Origin: Woeseiaceae bacterium
GTDB lineage: Bacteria > Pseudomonadota > Gammaproteobacteria > Steroidobacterales > Woeseiaceae
Length of the DNA stretch: 64,000 nt
Direction: 5' to 3'
Assembly: GCA_021773115.1 (NCBI GenBank)
Contig: JAJFKS010000032.1
Span: 1-64,000 of the forward strand
The stretch's first letter is position 1, and each line of letters begins with the position of its first letter. The translations under genes and the position numbers were made by a program. This document shows positions 34,413 through 49,640 of this stretch, in pieces. The notes under the pieces are model-generated. The model had not been told where the DNA came from. It made no database searches and saw only the letters and a list, made by a program, of their open reading frames with translations.

Positions 34413-35303
34413 ATGAGCGCACCTCGAAAGACCGTCGCCTATTTGACGATGGCAGACGCTGGCGACTACGTTACCGATTATCACGTCAGTTTCGAAGCGA
34501 TGCAGACGCTCGGCTGGCAAGTGCAACCGGTCGACTGGCGTTCTCGCCCCGACTGGAACGGCTTTCATGCTGTATATATTTGCTCGCCCTGGGATTACCC
34601 GGACCACGTCGATGAATTCAGGGCGGTCTTGCGAGCAATCGATGCGTCGACAGCAATACTCTTCAACGATCTTGCCATCGTCGACTGGAACCTCGAAAAA
34701 ACCTACCTGCGGGATATCGAAGCTCGTGGTGATGACATTGTGCCGAGCCGCTGGTACGACGACTTCGATACGGCACAGGTGCCGGACTTCTTCACCGAAC
34801 ATGCCTGCGACAAAGTTGTAATTAAGCCCATCGTCGGCGCAAATGCGAAAGATACGTTCGTGCTAACAAATCCCGTCGATAAAAAATTACTCGCGACCTT
34901 GCAGGATACATTCACCCATCGACGCTTCTTCGTGCAGCCGTTTATCGAGAATATCCACACGGAAGGTGAGTATTCGCTGTTCTTTTTCAACGGCGTATAC
35001 AGTCACGCGATTCAAAAGACGCCGAAGGCCGGTGACTTTCGGGTACAGGAGGAACACGGCGCGGACATTGCACCGACGACACCGCCGGACGGCCTGCTGC
35101 CGGTCGCGGAGCGGGTGTTTTCACACATTGAGCCCATGCCAGTCTACGGCCGCGGAGACTGGGTGCGCGGTGATGATGGCCGATTCCTGCTAATGGAACT
35201 TGAGCTGATCGAGCCGTCGCTTTACCTACGCACCGACCGCGACGCCGCGTCGAGATTTGCTGCTGCGTTCAACCAGCGGTTTGAGGAACTCACCGGTAAA
35301 TGA
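34413..35303 (+). CDS. ATP-grasp domain protein
   Basis: 296 residues from ATG 34413, preceded by GGAG. The ATP-grasp core is visible: the ATP-binding Lys in [18 protein letters not shown], the large loop [20 protein letters not shown], and the metal-binding end [15 protein letters not shown]. It resembles glutathione-synthetase/RimK-like and DcsG-like ligases that join a carboxylate to an amine via an acyl phosphate. No partner substrate is evident. Its last 78 bases overlap the 3' end of uvrA on the other strand. Confidence 0.8.
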   Translation: MSAPRKTVAYLTMADAGDYVTDYHVSFEAMQTLGWQVQPVDWRSRPDWNGFHAVYICSPWDYPDHVDEFRAVLRAIDASTAILFNDLAIVDWNLEKTYLRDIEARGDDIVPSRWYDDFDTAQVPDFFTEHACDKVVIKPIVGANAKDTFVLTNPVDKKLLATLQDTFTHRRFFVQPFIENIHTEGEYSLFFFNGVYSHAIQKTPKAGDFRVQEEHGADIAPTTPPDGLLPVAERVFSHIEPMPVYGRGDWVRGDDGRFLLMELELIEPSLYLRTDRDAASRFAAAFNQRFEELTGK

Positions 35304-38087
35304 GCCTTTGGTCGCGGCAACCTGTTCTGGTGTGCCGACTGCAACAATCTGGCCGCCCCCATCGCCGCCTTCCGGTCCGAGATCGATCACCCAGTCAGCG
35401 GTCTTGATAACGTCGAGGTTGTGCTCGATGACGACCACCGTGTTGCCGCGGTCGCGCAGTCGATGCAATACGTGCAGCAAATGTTCAATGTCGAAAAAGT
35501 GCAGGCCGGTTGTCGGCTCGTCGAGGATATACAAGGTGCTGCCGGTATCGCGCTTCGATAATTCCTTTGCGAGCTTCACGCGTTGTGCTTCGCCGCCAGA
35601 CAGCGTCGTCGCGTTTTGTCCGAGGCGTACGTAACTCAGGCCAACATCTTTCAGCGTGGTCAGTTTTTTCGCGACGACCGGGACGTTCTGGAAAAACTCG
35701 GCGGCATCTTCAACCGTCATATCCAGACATTCATGAATGTTTTTGCCCTTGTAGCGAATCTCAAGCGTCTCGCGGTTGTAGCGCTTGCCGCGGCAGGTAT
35801 CACACGGCACATAGACATCCGGCAGGAAGTGCATTTCAACTTTGATCACGCCATCGCCCTGGCAGGGCTCGCAGCGACCACCTTTGACATTGAAGCTGAA
35901 ACGCCCAGGCATGTAGCCGCGCGAGCGTGCTTCCTGGGTGCCGGCAAAGAGTTCGCGGATCGGCGTGAACAGGCCGCTATAGGTTGCCGGGTTCGAACGT
36001 GGCGTGCGCCCGATCGGACTCTGGCTGATATCGATGACACGATCGATGTTTTCGAGGCCCAGGATTTTCTCATGCGGCGCCGGATTTCGATTGGAGCGAT
36101 TTAACAGGTCGGCTGTGGCCTTGTACAAGGTGTCATTGATCAGCGTCGACTTACCGGAGCCCGAGACACCGGTAATGCAGGTCATCAGGCCGATCGGAAT
36201 CGAGGCGTCGATGTTTTGCAAATTGTTGCCGCTGGCACCCATTATTTTAATCTGTCGTTTCCGGTCGTTCGGCGAGCGCGTGTCCGGCAAAGCGATAGAT
36301 CGTGCGCCGGAAAGATACTGGCCGGTGAGAGACTCGGGGTTGTCCTTCACTTGCTGCGGTGTTCCTGCTGCAACGACTTTGCCGCCGTGTACGCCGGCGC
36401 CGGGGCCAAGGTCAACGACATGATCGGCGGCAAGAATGGCCTCTTCATCGTGTTCGACGACGATGACCGTGTTGCCGATATCGCGCAGGTGAATGAGCGT
36501 ACTCAGCAAGCGCTGATTATCTCGCTGGTGCAGGCCAATGGAAGGCTCGTCCAGTATGTACATGACACCGACCAGGCCGGAGCCGATCTGACTCGCCAGT
36601 CGTATGCGCTGCGCCTCGCCACCGGACAAGGTGTCGGCAGATCGATCCAGCGACAGGTAATCGAGCCCAACGTCGGACAGGAATCCCAGTCGGGCACCAA
36701 TCTCCTTGACAATCTTGTCGGCGATCGTGGCTCGCCAGCCGTCGACCTCCATGGTGTCGAAGAACTCGCGCGCGTGCCCCACGGACAAGCCAGTGATTTC
36801 AGGCAGCGAGCGTTTGCAAATGAACACGTGTCTTGCCGCGCGGTTCAGGCGCGTGCCAGAGCAGTCGGGGCAGTCCTGGCTGTTGAGAAACTTGCTCAGT
36901 TCCTCGCGCACGGCATTGGACTCGGTTTCGTGATAGCGGCGTTCGAGGTTGGGTAGTACACCTTCGAAGCGATGCAGCTTCTTGATTTGCATGCCGCGCG
37001 TATTCTCGTAGAAGAACTCAACCTTCTGTTTGCCACTGCCGTACAGAACAACTTTCTGCAGCTTCTCGCTTAATTCTTTGAACGGCGTTTCGATGTCGAA
37101 ATCGTAGTGCGTCGCGAGGCTCTGGATCATCTGGTAGTAATAGGTTGTCTTGCGATCCCAGCCGCGGATGGCACCACCGGCAAGGGACAGTTCCGGATTG
37201 ACGACGACGCGCGCCGGATCGAAAAATTGTTTGACGCCCAACCCATCGCAGGTTGCGCAAGCGCCGCTCGGGTTGTTGAATGAAAACAGTCGCGGTTCGA
37301 GTTCCGTCAGACTGTAGCCACAAAGATTGCAGGCGAAGCGGTCGGAGAACGCGATTTCGTCGGCACCCGGATCATCCATCCAGGCAACTTTCGCCGAGCC
37401 GTCTGCAAGCCGCAGCGCGGTCTCAAACGATTCCGCCAAACGCAGGCGCAAATCATCTTTGACTTTGAAGCGGTCGATGATTGCTTCGATAGTGTGCTTT
37501 TTTCGAAGATCGAGAGCCGGCGGCTGATCGAGCTCATAGATTTCACCGTCAATTCGCGCGCGGATGAATCCCTGCGCCTGCAGGTCTGCCATCAGCTGCA
37601 CATGCTCGCCTTTTCGATCAGTGACGACCGGTGCCAGCAGCATCAGCTTGCTTCCCTCCGGCAAGGTCATGATCTGGTCAACCATCTGCGCAACCGTTTG
37701 CGCTTCCAGCGGCAGATCGTGATCCGGGCAGGTCGGCGTGCCGGCGCGGGCATACAACAGACGCAGATAATCGTAAATTTCGGTGACGGTGCCGACCGTG
37801 GAGCGCGGATTATGTGAGGTCGACTTCTGTTCGATTGATATGGCCGGGCTCAAACCGTCGATATGATCAATGTCGGGTTTTTCCATCATCGACAGGAACT
37901 GCCGCGCGTACGACGACAATGATTCGACGTAGCGGCGCTGGCCCTCGGCGTAAATCGTGTCGAATGCGAGCGAAGACTTACCGGACCCCGACAGGCCGGT
38001 AAAAACGATCAGTTTGTCGCGCGGTAGCTCGAGATCGATGTTTTGCAGGTTGTGCGTTCTCGCGCCACGGATATCAATAGTTTTCAT
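35226..38087 (-). CDS. uvrA: UvrABC system protein A
   Basis: DNA-damage sensor ATPase of nucleotide excision repair. 953 residues from ATG 38087 (E. coli 940). The first Walker A is [20 protein letters not shown] and the second [16 protein letters not shown]. Zinc-module cysteines [10 protein letters not shown]...CATCDG and CEPCQGDG...CDTCRGK are present, with [16 protein letters not shown] and [12 protein letters not shown]. The start gives the standard [17 protein letters not shown]; upstream in-frame codons are not conserved. The C-terminus extends beyond the usual FLKPL by about 15 basic residues ([11 protein letters not shown]), overlapping the ATP-grasp gene. No LexA box was found upstream. 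Confidence 0.96.
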   Translation of the reverse strand: MKTIDIRGARTHNLQNIDLELPRDKLIVFTGLSGSGKSSLAFDTIYAEGQRRYVESLSSYARQFLSMMEKPDIDHIDGLSPAISIEQKSTSHNPRSTVGTVTEIYDYLRLLYARAGTPTCPDHDLPLEAQTVAQMVDQIMTLPEGSKLMLLAPVVTDRKGEHVQLMADLQAQGFIRARIDGEIYELDQPPALDLRKKHTIEAIIDRFKVKDDLRLRLAESFETALRLADGSAKVAWMDDPGADEIAFSDRFACNLCGYSLTELEPRLFSFNNPSGACATCDGLGVKQFFDPARVVVNPELSLAGGAIRGWDRKTTYYYQMIQSLATHYDFDIETPFKELSEKLQKVVLYGSGKQKVEFFYENTRGMQIKKLHRFEGVLPNLERRYHETESNAVREELSKFLNSQDCPDCSGTRLNRAARHVFICKRSLPEITGLSVGHAREFFDTMEVDGWRATIADKIVKEIGARLGFLSDVGLDYLSLDRSADTLSGGEAQRIRLASQIGSGLVGVMYILDEPSIGLHQRDNQRLLSTLIHLRDIGNTVIVVEHDEEAILAADHVVDLGPGAGVHGGKVVAAGTPQQVKDNPESLTGQYLSGARSIALPDTRSPNDRKRQIKIMGASGNNLQNIDASIPIGLMTCITGVSGSGKSTLINDTLYKATADLLNRSNRNPAPHEKILGLENIDRVIDISQSPIGRTPRSNPATYSGLFTPIRELFAGTQEARSRGYMPGRFSFNVKGGRCEPCQGDGVIKVEMHFLPDVYVPCDTCRGKRYNRETLEIRYKGKNIHECLDMTVEDAAEFFQNVPVVAKKLTTLKDVGLSYVRLGQNATTLSGGEAQRVKLAKELSKRDTGSTLYILDEPTTGLHFFDIEHLLHVLHRLRDRGNTVVVIEHNLDVIKTADWVIDLGPEGGDGGGQIVAVGTPEQVAATKGSFTGEFLKPLVERSSKSRRGVAVGA

Positions 38088-38164
38088 CAAGGGGGGTGCA
38101 GTCATTAACGGCCAACCTGCTAATATACGCCGCCGCACATCTGCGGCGCAAAGGAACCAGGCGA

Positions 38165-39367
38165 ATGAGTTCAGAAAGCCCCGTCGTGACCGTCTCGATG
38201 GACGCACCGGAGCGTCGTGCAGTCGGCGTGATTGCGCTCATCGCGGTGATTCGCATGTTCGGCCTGTTCTCACTTTTGCCTGTTCTGGCCCTGTACGCCC
38301 GCGACCTCGAAAATGCGACGCCGCTGCTGATCGGGCTGGCTGTCGGTGCCTATGGCCTGACGCAGGCCGGCTTCCAGGTGCCGCTGGGTGCATTGTCCGA
38401 TCGGATCGGTCGCATTCCTGTCATCCTCGGCGGACTCGCAATATTTGCGCTGGGCTGCGTGGTGGCCGCCCTGAGCGACTCGATTTACGGCATCATTGCC
38501 GGGCGGCTGCTGCAGGGGGCCGGCGCGATTTCGGCGACACTGACGGCGTTGATTGCCGATGCCACACGCGACGAGGTGCGAACGCGCTCGATGGCTGTTT
38601 TCGGCATCGGAATTGGCGCGTCGTTCATGCTGGCGATGGTGGCGGGACCCTTGCTTGCTGCCAGTTTCGGTGTCCCGGCTCTGTTCTGGGTGGCCGCGGG
38701 CTTAACGGTCGTTGCCGCTCTGATGTTGAAGCTGCTGCCGGACATTCCCCAAATCCGCAAACGCGCCAACTGGAATTTGCGACCGGCGTTACGCAGCGAT
38801 TTACTGAAGATCGACTTTTACGTATTCCTGCTGCACACGATAATGACCGCCACATTCGTTGCGTTGCCGTTTCTCCTGACGCGTGATCTTGATTTGGCGC
38901 TGACCCAGCACTGGAAGATGTACATCGGGTCCCTGCTGGTGTCATTGCTCATTACCCTACCAATGATCATGAAGGATCACCGTCGCGGCAGCGGTCAACT
39001 AATCGCGATAGCCGTCGGTCTGCTCGGTACCGGATTGTTGAGCCTGACCTTTGCAGCATTTTCCGTGATATCCGTTTTCCTCGCGATGGTCCTCTACTTC
39101 GCGGGATTCAACTTCCTTGAAGCCAGCCTGCCGGCACGATTGTCTTTGCTGGCCGACGATGAGGTCCGTGGCGCCTCGCTGGGCGTCTTCTCCAGCGCCC
39201 AGTTCCTGGGCGCCTTCACCGGTGGGCTGATCGGCGGTCGATTCCTGGGTCAGGGCGAGCCCGGTAACGTCTTTTTCGTCTGCGCCTTGCTGGCGGCTAT
39301 CTGGCTGGCCATGCACGGATTCGGGAATTCCCGCAAATCCAGCCAGCCGGAGCAGAAATCGGGCTAG
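38165..39367 (+). CDS. MFS transporter (YajR-like)
   Basis: 400 residues, 12 predicted membrane segments. The MFS motif A is present as [20 protein letters not shown] between TM2 and TM3, and [20 protein letters not shown] matches TM4/TM5 of the drug:H+ antiporter group including YajR. It lacks the extra C-terminal cytosolic domain of E. coli YajR (454 residues). The substrate is unknown. It sits between divergent uvrA and ssb, a frequent position for this transporter in gammaproteobacteria. Confidence 0.88.
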   Translation: MSSESPVVTVSMDAPERRAVGVIALIAVIRMFGLFSLLPVLALYARDLENATPLLIGLAVGAYGLTQAGFQVPLGALSDRIGRIPVILGGLAIFALGCVVAALSDSIYGIIAGRLLQGAGAISATLTALIADATRDEVRTRSMAVFGIGIGASFMLAMVAGPLLAASFGVPALFWVAAGLTVVAALMLKLLPDIPQIRKRANWNLRPALRSDLLKIDFYVFLLHTIMTATFVALPFLLTRDLDLALTQHWKMYIGSLLVSLLITLPMIMKDHRRGSGQLIAIAVGLLGTGLLSLTFAAFSVISVFLAMVLYFAGFNFLEASLPARLSLLADDEVRGASLGVFSSAQFLGAFTGGLIGGRFLGQGEPGNVFFVCALLAAIWLAMHGFGNSRKSSQPEQKSG

Positions 39368-39459
39368 CAATTGCCCCCATAGGCCCTACAATAGTCCCCC
39401 CTCGCTGCAGCATGGCGAGCCACAATAACCGTACAGAACGCCTAAAACAGGGGACCCGA

Positions 39460-39942
39460 ATGGCCCGCGGAATCAATAAAGTCATCATCGTTGGAAATGT
39501 CGGTGGCGACCCGGAAACACGTTACATGCCAAGTGGTTCGGCAGTGACCAACCTGACGGTTGCGACCAACGAATCCTGGAAAGACAAGCAGACCGGCGAG
39601 AAAAAAGAGCGCACCGAATGGCATCGCGTGGCGATGTTTAATCGCCTCGCCGAGATTGCCGCCGAGTACCTCAGGAAGGGCTCGCAGGTCTATATCGAAG
39701 GCAAGCTCAGAACGCGCAAGTGGCAGGACAAGGACGGCCAGGACCGCTATACAACGGAAATCATTGCCGACGAGATGCAGATGCTCGGCGGCCGGGGTGG
39801 CAGCGGCGATTTTGGCGGCGGTAGTCAGGGCGGCAGCCAGGGTGCTGGCAACCAGGGCGGTGGACGTGCGCCCAGTCAGGGCGGCGGCAATGCACCACCG
39901 CAACCCGGTCCCGACGACTTCGACGACGACATCCCGTTCTAG
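39460..39942 (+). CDS. ssb: Single-stranded DNA-binding protein
   Basis: 160 residues. An N-terminal OB fold ([40 protein letters not shown]) is followed by a Gly/Gln-rich linker and the conserved acidic tip DDFDDDIPF, which recruits repair and replication proteins. ATG 39460 follows AGGGGA; an earlier in-frame ATG at 39412 lacks conservation. The stop TAG leads directly into the miaB ribosome-binding site. Confidence 0.96.
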   Translation: MARGINKVIIVGNVGGDPETRYMPSGSAVTNLTVATNESWKDKQTGEKKERTEWHRVAMFNRLAEIAAEYLRKGSQVYIEGKLRTRKWQDKDGQDRYTTEIIADEMQMLGGRGGSGDFGGGSQGGSQGAGNQGGGRAPSQGGGNAPPQPGPDDFDDDIPF

Positions 39943-39952
39943 AGGTCTGCGC

Positions 39953-41287
39953 TTGAAGCTTTACATCAAAACCATGGGCTGCCAGATGAACGAGTACGAC
40001 TCGGACAAGATGGCGGATGTGCTGCGTGAATCACACGGCTATGAGTTAACGGATTCGCCCGAAAGTGCGGACCTGTTACTCGTCAATACCTGTTCGATTC
40101 GTGAAAAAGCGCAGGAAAAGGTGTTCTCCCAGCTCGGCCGCTGGCGCAAGCTCAAGGATAAAAATCCCAACATAAAAATCGGTGTTGGTGGCTGTGTCGC
40201 GAGCCAGGAAGGCGAGGGCATTACGCGGCGGGCACCGTTTGTGGATGTGGTTTTCGGCCCGCAGACGCTGCATCGCCTGCCACAGCTGCTCGATAATTCC
40301 GAAAAAACGGGCGGCTCTGTCGTCGATATTTCATTCCCGGAAATCGAAAAGTTTGATCGACTGCCGGAACCGCGTGCCGAAGGGCCGACAGCGTTTGTGT
40401 CGGTCATGGAAGGCTGCAGCAAGTACTGCAGTTTTTGCGTTGTGCCCTATACGCGCGGCGAAGAAATCAGCCGACCGTTTGACGACGTCATCGCAGAAGT
40501 CGCGAGTCTTGCCGAGCAAGGCGTGCGCGAAGTCAACTTGTTGGGCCAGAACGTCAACGCGTATCGTGGCCCGATGCACGATGGACAGATAGCCGATCTT
40601 GCGACACTCATCTATTACGTCGCGGCGATCGAGGACATCGAGCGCATCCGATTCACGACCTCGCATCCGGTTGAGTTTACTGACAGTCTGATTCAGGCCT
40701 ACGCCGAAGTACCGAAGCTTGCGAGCTACCTGCATCTGCCAGTGCAACATGGTTCGGATCGAATCCTGGCCGCGATGAAACGCGGCCATACCGTTATCGA
40801 GTACAAGCAGAAGATTCGCAAGCTTCGCGCGGCGCGTCCGGGTCTTTCGTTGTCGTCTGATTTTATCATTGGCTTCCCCGGTGAAACCGATCGCGATTTT
40901 GAAGCACTGATGAACCTGATCGCCGAGATCGGCTTCGATCAGTCTTTCAGTTTTGTTTACAGCGCCCGCCCGGGTACACCGGCGGCGAGCCTGGCGGACG
41001 ACACGCCAATGGAAGTCAAGAAACAGCGGCTGGCATTGCTGCAGGCACGGATTAACCAGCAGGCTATGGACATCAGTCGCGCTATGGTCGGATCAACCCA
41101 GCGAGTACTGGTTGAGAAAACCTCCAGGAAGAGTGATGCGCAGGTATCGGGCCGCACGGAGAATAACCGCTGGGTCAACTTCGATGGCGATACCACCCTG
41201 ATCGGCCGCTTCGTCGACGTGGTCATTACTGAGGCGATGCCGAACTCGCTGCGAGGACGACTTGCGCGCAATCAAGCCGCGGCGTAA
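39953..41287 (+). CDS. miaB: tRNA-2-methylthio-N6-dimethylallyladenosine synthase
   Basis: Radical-SAM methylthiotransferase acting on i6A37 of tRNAs. 444 residues from TTG 39953, which lies 6 nt after AGAGGT. The auxiliary cluster Cys10, Cys47, Cys81 and the radical-SAM Cys155, Cys159, Cys162 (CSKYCSFC) are all present, with a C-terminal TRAM domain (VLVEKTSRK...VNFDG). The usual E. coli N-terminus is longer (474 residues), but [20 protein letters not shown] fits the family start. ssb lies 10 bp upstream. Confidence 0.94.
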   Translation: MKLYIKTMGCQMNEYDSDKMADVLRESHGYELTDSPESADLLLVNTCSIREKAQEKVFSQLGRWRKLKDKNPNIKIGVGGCVASQEGEGITRRAPFVDVVFGPQTLHRLPQLLDNSEKTGGSVVDISFPEIEKFDRLPEPRAEGPTAFVSVMEGCSKYCSFCVVPYTRGEEISRPFDDVIAEVASLAEQGVREVNLLGQNVNAYRGPMHDGQIADLATLIYYVAAIEDIERIRFTTSHPVEFTDSLIQAYAEVPKLASYLHLPVQHGSDRILAAMKRGHTVIEYKQKIRKLRAARPGLSLSSDFIIGFPGETDRDFEALMNLIAEIGFDQSFSFVYSARPGTPAASLADDTPMEVKKQRLALLQARINQQAMDISRAMVGSTQRVLVEKTSRKSDAQVSGRTENNRWVNFDGDTTLIGRFVDVVITEAMPNSLRGRLARNQAAA

Positions 41288-41406
41288 TCTCTGAAGGCAA
41301 TGATCTATTGCCCTGATAGATTTCTCGTTGCGGTCTTCCTGAGACGTAACGCAGCCGCTGTCTTTCCGGCAGGCGGCTTCCTGCGCCGAGGTTTTAAATA
41401 CCGATT

Positions 41407-42396
41407 TTGAATGCTGTTCAAATTTCTCGAGACGTCGTTCTCAAGCCCGCCGACAACAAACGCCTGGCCAACCTTTGCGGCCAGTTTGACGAACACCTGC
41501 GACAGATTGAGCGTCGTCTTGGCGTGGAGATCGCGAGCAGAGGTAATCGCTTTCGTGTGACCGGTCGACCGGGTGCCGCAGAGGTGGGCGGTGACCTGTT
41601 GTTGTCGCTGTTCGAAATGACGCATCAGGAGCGACTCGACCCGGAACGCGTTCATATGTTGTTGCAGGAGTCATTTATGGACGATGCAGAAATTGTCTCG
41701 GGCGCTGACGCATCAGAAGTCGCGAACGATGATGTCGTGACCATCCAGACGCGACGCAAACTCATTCGACCACGCGGCGCCAACCAGACGGCATACATGC
41801 GACGAATTCGCGATCACGATCTCGCGTTTGGCATTGGACCTGCGGGGACTGGCAAAACCTATCTCGCAGTTGCCAGCGCGGTCGATGCGCTCGAAACCGA
41901 GCAGGTTCGGCGTATCGTGCTGGTACGACCCGCCGTCGAGGCGGGTGAGCGACTGGGTTTTCTGCCAGGTGACTTATCGCAAAAAGTCGATCCCTATCTA
42001 CGACCGATGTACGACGCCTTGTACGACATGATCGGTGCGGAGCGTGTAACCCAACTTATCGAGCGCAACGTCATAGAAGTCGCGCCGTTAGCATTCATGC
42101 GCGGTCGTTCTTTAAATGAGTCCGTTGTGATTCTCGATGAGGCGCAAAACACCAGCATTGAACAGATGAAAATGTTCCTGACGCGTATCGGTTTTGGGTC
42201 GCGTGCTGTCGTAACCGGCGACATTACGCAAATCGACCTGCCGTCGGGACAAAAATCCGGCCTCAGAAATGCGGCTGAGGTGCTCGAAGGTGTCGCCGGC
42301 GTCTCGTTCACTTATTTCACACCGAAGGATGTTGTGCGCCACGAGCTCGTGCAGCGCATCGTTGAGGCTTATGAGAAAAGTGAACGTTCAGGTTGA
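41407..42396 (+). CDS. ybeZ: PhoH-like ATPase YbeZ
   Basis: 329 residues from TTG 41407, after a 119-bp gap. An N-terminal KH-like segment is followed by the PhoH NTPase domain: Walker A GPAGTGKT (residues 144-151), RPAVEAGERLGFLPGDLSQK and Walker B VVILDEAQNTSIEQMKMFLT. It works with the YbeY endoribonuclease in rRNA maturation. It overlaps ybeY by 26 bases. No ATG start is available in frame near the N-terminus. Confidence 0.92.
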   Translation: MNAVQISRDVVLKPADNKRLANLCGQFDEHLRQIERRLGVEIASRGNRFRVTGRPGAAEVGGDLLLSLFEMTHQERLDPERVHMLLQESFMDDAEIVSGADASEVANDDVVTIQTRRKLIRPRGANQTAYMRRIRDHDLAFGIGPAGTGKTYLAVASAVDALETEQVRRIVLVRPAVEAGERLGFLPGDLSQKVDPYLRPMYDALYDMIGAERVTQLIERNVIEVAPLAFMRGRSLNESVVILDEAQNTSIEQMKMFLTRIGFGSRAVVTGDITQIDLPSGQKSGLRNAAEVLEGVAGVSFTYFTPKDVVRHELVQRIVEAYEKSERSG

Positions 42397-42862
42397 CGTT
42401 CAGCAGGCAGCCGACGAAACTTCAGCCCTTTCCTCCACCGACATTAGCCGCTGGGTTGCGCGAGTGCTCGAGGCGACCGGTCGCAATGCGGGCGCGGAAC
42501 TGTCGGTTCGCATCGTCAACGCAGCGGAAATGCAGCAGCTGAACAACGAGTTTCGAGCTAAGGACATGCCCACCAACGTATTGTCGTTCCCTGCCGGCGA
42601 CATCGCGGGGCTGCCCGTTGATACGGTGGCCCCGCTCGGTGATCTGGTGATCTGCGCGAGTGTCGTTGCTGACGAAGCCAAGGCGCAGGGCAAAAGACTT
42701 GATGACCACTGGGCGCACATGATCGTCCACGGCACCCTGCATTTGCTGGGATTTGACCATGAAAATGACGATGAGGCTGCCGACATGGAAGGCAGAGAAA
42801 TTGAAATATTGCGCACACACGGTGTCGCGAACCCCTACGGAGAGTCTCCCCAGGAGACCTGA
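42371..42862 (+). CDS. ybeY: Endoribonuclease YbeY
   Basis: Zinc-dependent RNase for 16S rRNA 3'-end processing and 70S quality control. 163 residues. The metal motif is HGTLHLLGFDH with His120, His124 and His130, and PTNVLSFPAGDIAGLPV is the conserved substrate-side block. ATG 42371 was chosen because it gives the family N-terminus; it lies inside the 3' end of ybeZ, implying coupled translation. Confidence 0.94.
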   Translation: MRKVNVQVDVQQAADETSALSSTDISRWVARVLEATGRNAGAELSVRIVNAAEMQQLNNEFRAKDMPTNVLSFPAGDIAGLPVDTVAPLGDLVICASVVADEAKAQGKRLDDHWAHMIVHGTLHLLGFDHENDDEAADMEGREIEILRTHGVANPYGESPQET

Positions 42863-42877
42863 TACAATTTGGCTACT

Positions 42878-43732
42878 ATGACCGACAAACCCCCAAGTAC
42901 CAGCGGCCCAGGTACGCCCGGACTGGTCGCACGCGTGCTGCGAGCGATCAAGGGTGAACCCTGGAGCCGGGACGAAATACAGACCTTTATCCAGACGGAC
43001 GGTGAACTCGACGCCGAAGAGAAAAGCATGCTCTCCGGTGTGCTTGAGGTGTCCGAGACGCAGGCACGAGACGTCATGGTGCCGCGGTCGCAGATGGTCG
43101 TAATTGATATCGAAAAAGATTTTGACGAGATGCTGACGCTAATCGTCGAATCCGGACATTCGCGATTTCCCGTGATTGGAGAGGACCGCGATGAAGTTCT
43201 GGGCATTCTGCTGGCGAAAGACCTGCTTCGCTACTACGGCAGCCATGAGGCGAAGGACCTGACAGTCAAAGAGCTGCTGCGTGAGGTTGCGGTCGTACCG
43301 GAATCGAAACGCCTGAATGCATTGCTGAAAGAATTTCGGGCCAGTCACAATCATATGGCAATCGTTGTCGATGAATACGGCGGTGTTGCCGGCTTGCTCA
43401 CTATTGAAGACGTACTGGAAGAAATCGTCGGCGAGATTGATGACGAACACGATCAGGAAGAAGCGGCTTTTATTCGTGCCGATGGTGATCGTGACGGCCG
43501 CCCCTGTTTTGCGGTACGCGCTTTGACTCGCATCGAGGATTTCAATACCTACTTCGATTGTGAGCTGGACGACGAAGAATACGACACGATTGGCGGTCTG
43601 GTAATGGGTGCATTGGGACGATTGCCGCGGCGCGGCGAGCGCGTTGCATTCGGTGGGTTTGAGTTTGCTGTCACCAAAGCCGATGAACGGCGAATTGATA
43701 CTTTACAAGTGCAACGGGAAGTGGACGAGTAA
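42878..43732 (+). CDS. ybeX: YbeX/CorC-type CBS-domain protein
   Basis: 284 residues: two CBS domains (ARDVMVPRSQMVVIDIEKD and HMAIVVDEYGGVAGLLTIED) followed by the CorC/HlyC C-terminal domain (DEEYDTIGGLVMGALGRLPR). Soluble partner of the ybeZYX-lnt cluster; linked to ribosome metabolism and Mg/Co efflux. ATG 42878 was chosen; a TTG at 42869, closer to AGGAG at 42853, is an alternative that adds three residues. Confidence 0.93.
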   Translation: MTDKPPSTSGPGTPGLVARVLRAIKGEPWSRDEIQTFIQTDGELDAEEKSMLSGVLEVSETQARDVMVPRSQMVVIDIEKDFDEMLTLIVESGHSRFPVIGEDRDEVLGILLAKDLLRYYGSHEAKDLTVKELLREVAVVPESKRLNALLKEFRASHNHMAIVVDEYGGVAGLLTIEDVLEEIVGEIDDEHDQEEAAFIRADGDRDGRPCFAVRALTRIEDFNTYFDCELDDEEYDTIGGLVMGALGRLPRRGERVAFGGFEFAVTKADERRIDTLQVQREVDE

Positions 43733-43734
43733 AC

Positions 43735-48288
<4,554 letters not shown>

Positions 48289-48296
48289 TTGCAACG

Positions 48297-48776
48297 GTGT
48301 TGCTGATCGCTGACATTGAGCAAGCTGCGATCGAAAATTTGCTCGGTCGTTTTCGCCTCGACCTCGTAATCGAAGACGACGGTGCGGCCATCACCGGAAG
48401 TTTCTGGGGCGATTCCGAAGCGGGTATCGTCGGCGACAAGGTGTATGTGCGTCGCGACACACCGGTGCATTCGCTGCTACACGAAACGGGACACGTAATC
48501 TGCATGACGGCTGACCGCCGCTCAGGTCTCGAGCGCGACGCGGGTGGTGATGATCTCGAAGAGGCCGCAGTCTGTTACTTGCAAATCATTCTCGCTGATC
48601 AACTCAAGGGCGTCGGGCGGACACGTCTGATGCGTGATATGGACAGTTGGGGCTACAGTTTCCGGCTTGGAAATACTCGTGACTGGTTCGAGCAGGACGC
48701 TGAAGATGCCAAGGCGTTTCTTAAAAATCATGGACTTATGACAGCAGCAGGGCAGCCGAGCTTCAAGCTACGTTAG
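48297..48776 (+). CDS. Putative zinc metallopeptidase (HExxH protein)
   Basis: 159 residues from GTG 48297. HSLLHETGHVICM carries an HExxH motif (His62, Glu63, His66), and DDLEEAAVCYLQ supplies a plausible third ligand, Glu88 or Glu89, about 22 residues later, the gluzincin arrangement. No signal peptide. No known family is recognised; it could be a protease or a metal-binding protein. It starts 8 bp after lptE. Confidence 0.7.
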   Translation: MLLIADIEQAAIENLLGRFRLDLVIEDDGAAITGSFWGDSEAGIVGDKVYVRRDTPVHSLLHETGHVICMTADRRSGLERDAGGDDLEEAAVCYLQIILADQLKGVGRTRLMRDMDSWGYSFRLGNTRDWFEQDAEDAKAFLKNHGLMTAAGQPSFKLR

Positions 48777-48802
48777 CGACTAGCTGCGGTGTATAGTGCG
48801 GC

Positions 48803-49501
48803 ATGCCCTGGCTACGCTACCTGTTGTACTTCATTTCGATCGCGTTCGTGACGTGGGCCCTAACGCAACTGGAGCTCGCATCACCAGGCAGTCTCAAGTT
48901 TTACATCCTGCTTGACGAAACCGATCACTACGGGACCAGCGAGTTTTCACCCGTCGAGATTATTCAGGCGATCATACTTGGCGTTTGCAGTGTCATCATG
49001 GGCTGGGTTGCCAAACACTGCGAATCGCAGCGACCAATCGGCATTCTGTTCGGCGGTATGGCGCTCATATTCCTGATTCGCGAACTTGATTATTTTTTCG
49101 ATCGTTTTGTCGTCGACAACTTCTGGCAGGTACTCATCGTTATCGCCGGCTCCTTGTTGATTGCCTACACTTACCGCAGTCGCCGGCGGCTGCAATACGC
49201 ACTGGCCCGAATCTGGCCGTCGCCGGGATTGACACTATTGTTTTCCGGCGCGGTTATCCTGTTCGCGTTTGTACGGCTCGTTGGGCACGAATCCTTGTGG
49301 ATGTCGATCCTCGGCGAGGATTACCGGCGTGTCGCCAAACTGGCGATAGAAGAGTTCATTGAGCTGATTGGCTACTTCTTCTGGATGATTGGCACGATTG
49401 AGTACGCGTTTCAGGCGCGGGCCATTGCGATGGCGGAGCCGCAGCCCGCGGCGCGTCGGCGTCGGGAGAAACGGCGGCAGGATGCTAAAGGACGGTTTTA
49501 A
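48803..49501 (+). CDS. Hypothetical multi-pass membrane protein
   Basis: 232 residues with about six hydrophobic segments (for example YLLYFISIAFVTWALTQL, VEIIQAIILGVCSVIMGWVA, VLIVIAGSLLIAYTY, LTLLFSGAVILFAFVRLVGH). The family is not recognised. The cytoplasmic tail is very basic (PAARRRREKRRQDAKGRF). It is 26 bp downstream of the zincin, so the two may act together. A conserved-loop hairpin follows its stop. Confidence 0.7.
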   Translation: MPWLRYLLYFISIAFVTWALTQLELASPGSLKFYILLDETDHYGTSEFSPVEIIQAIILGVCSVIMGWVAKHCESQRPIGILFGGMALIFLIRELDYFFDRFVVDNFWQVLIVIAGSLLIAYTYRSRRRLQYALARIWPSPGLTLLFSGAVILFAFVRLVGHESLWMSILGEDYRRVAKLAIEEFIELIGYFFWMIGTIEYAFQARAIAMAEPQPAARRRREKRRQDAKGRF

Positions 49502-49526
49502 AACCTGGTACCAAGACAGGAGAGCG

Positions 49527-49599
49527 CCGGGCGAGAAACTGTTTAGAGGAAATAAAGCGGACCGCAGGGAGCCATTCCGATAAACAGTTTCTCGCCCGG
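49527..49599 (+). repeat. Conserved-loop hairpin element, copy C
   Basis: 19-bp arms CCGGGCGAGAAACTGTTTA (49527-49545) and its perfect complement (49581-49599) around a 35-nt loop. The core 49548-49578 differs from copies A and B at one of 31 positions (C for A at core position 18). It lies between two converging genes, a terminator-like position, but has no T-run. Confidence 0.85.
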
Positions 49600-49640
49600 T
49601 GATCCTGTGAAAATCGTCAACTCACGGCGAAACTCTTGCT

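Noticed and set aside
38088-38164. LexA (SOS) box between uvrA and the MFS gene
   Set aside because: Looked for a CTGT-N8-ACAG type site as in the E. coli uvrA-ssb region; none is present in these 77 bp or ahead of ssb.
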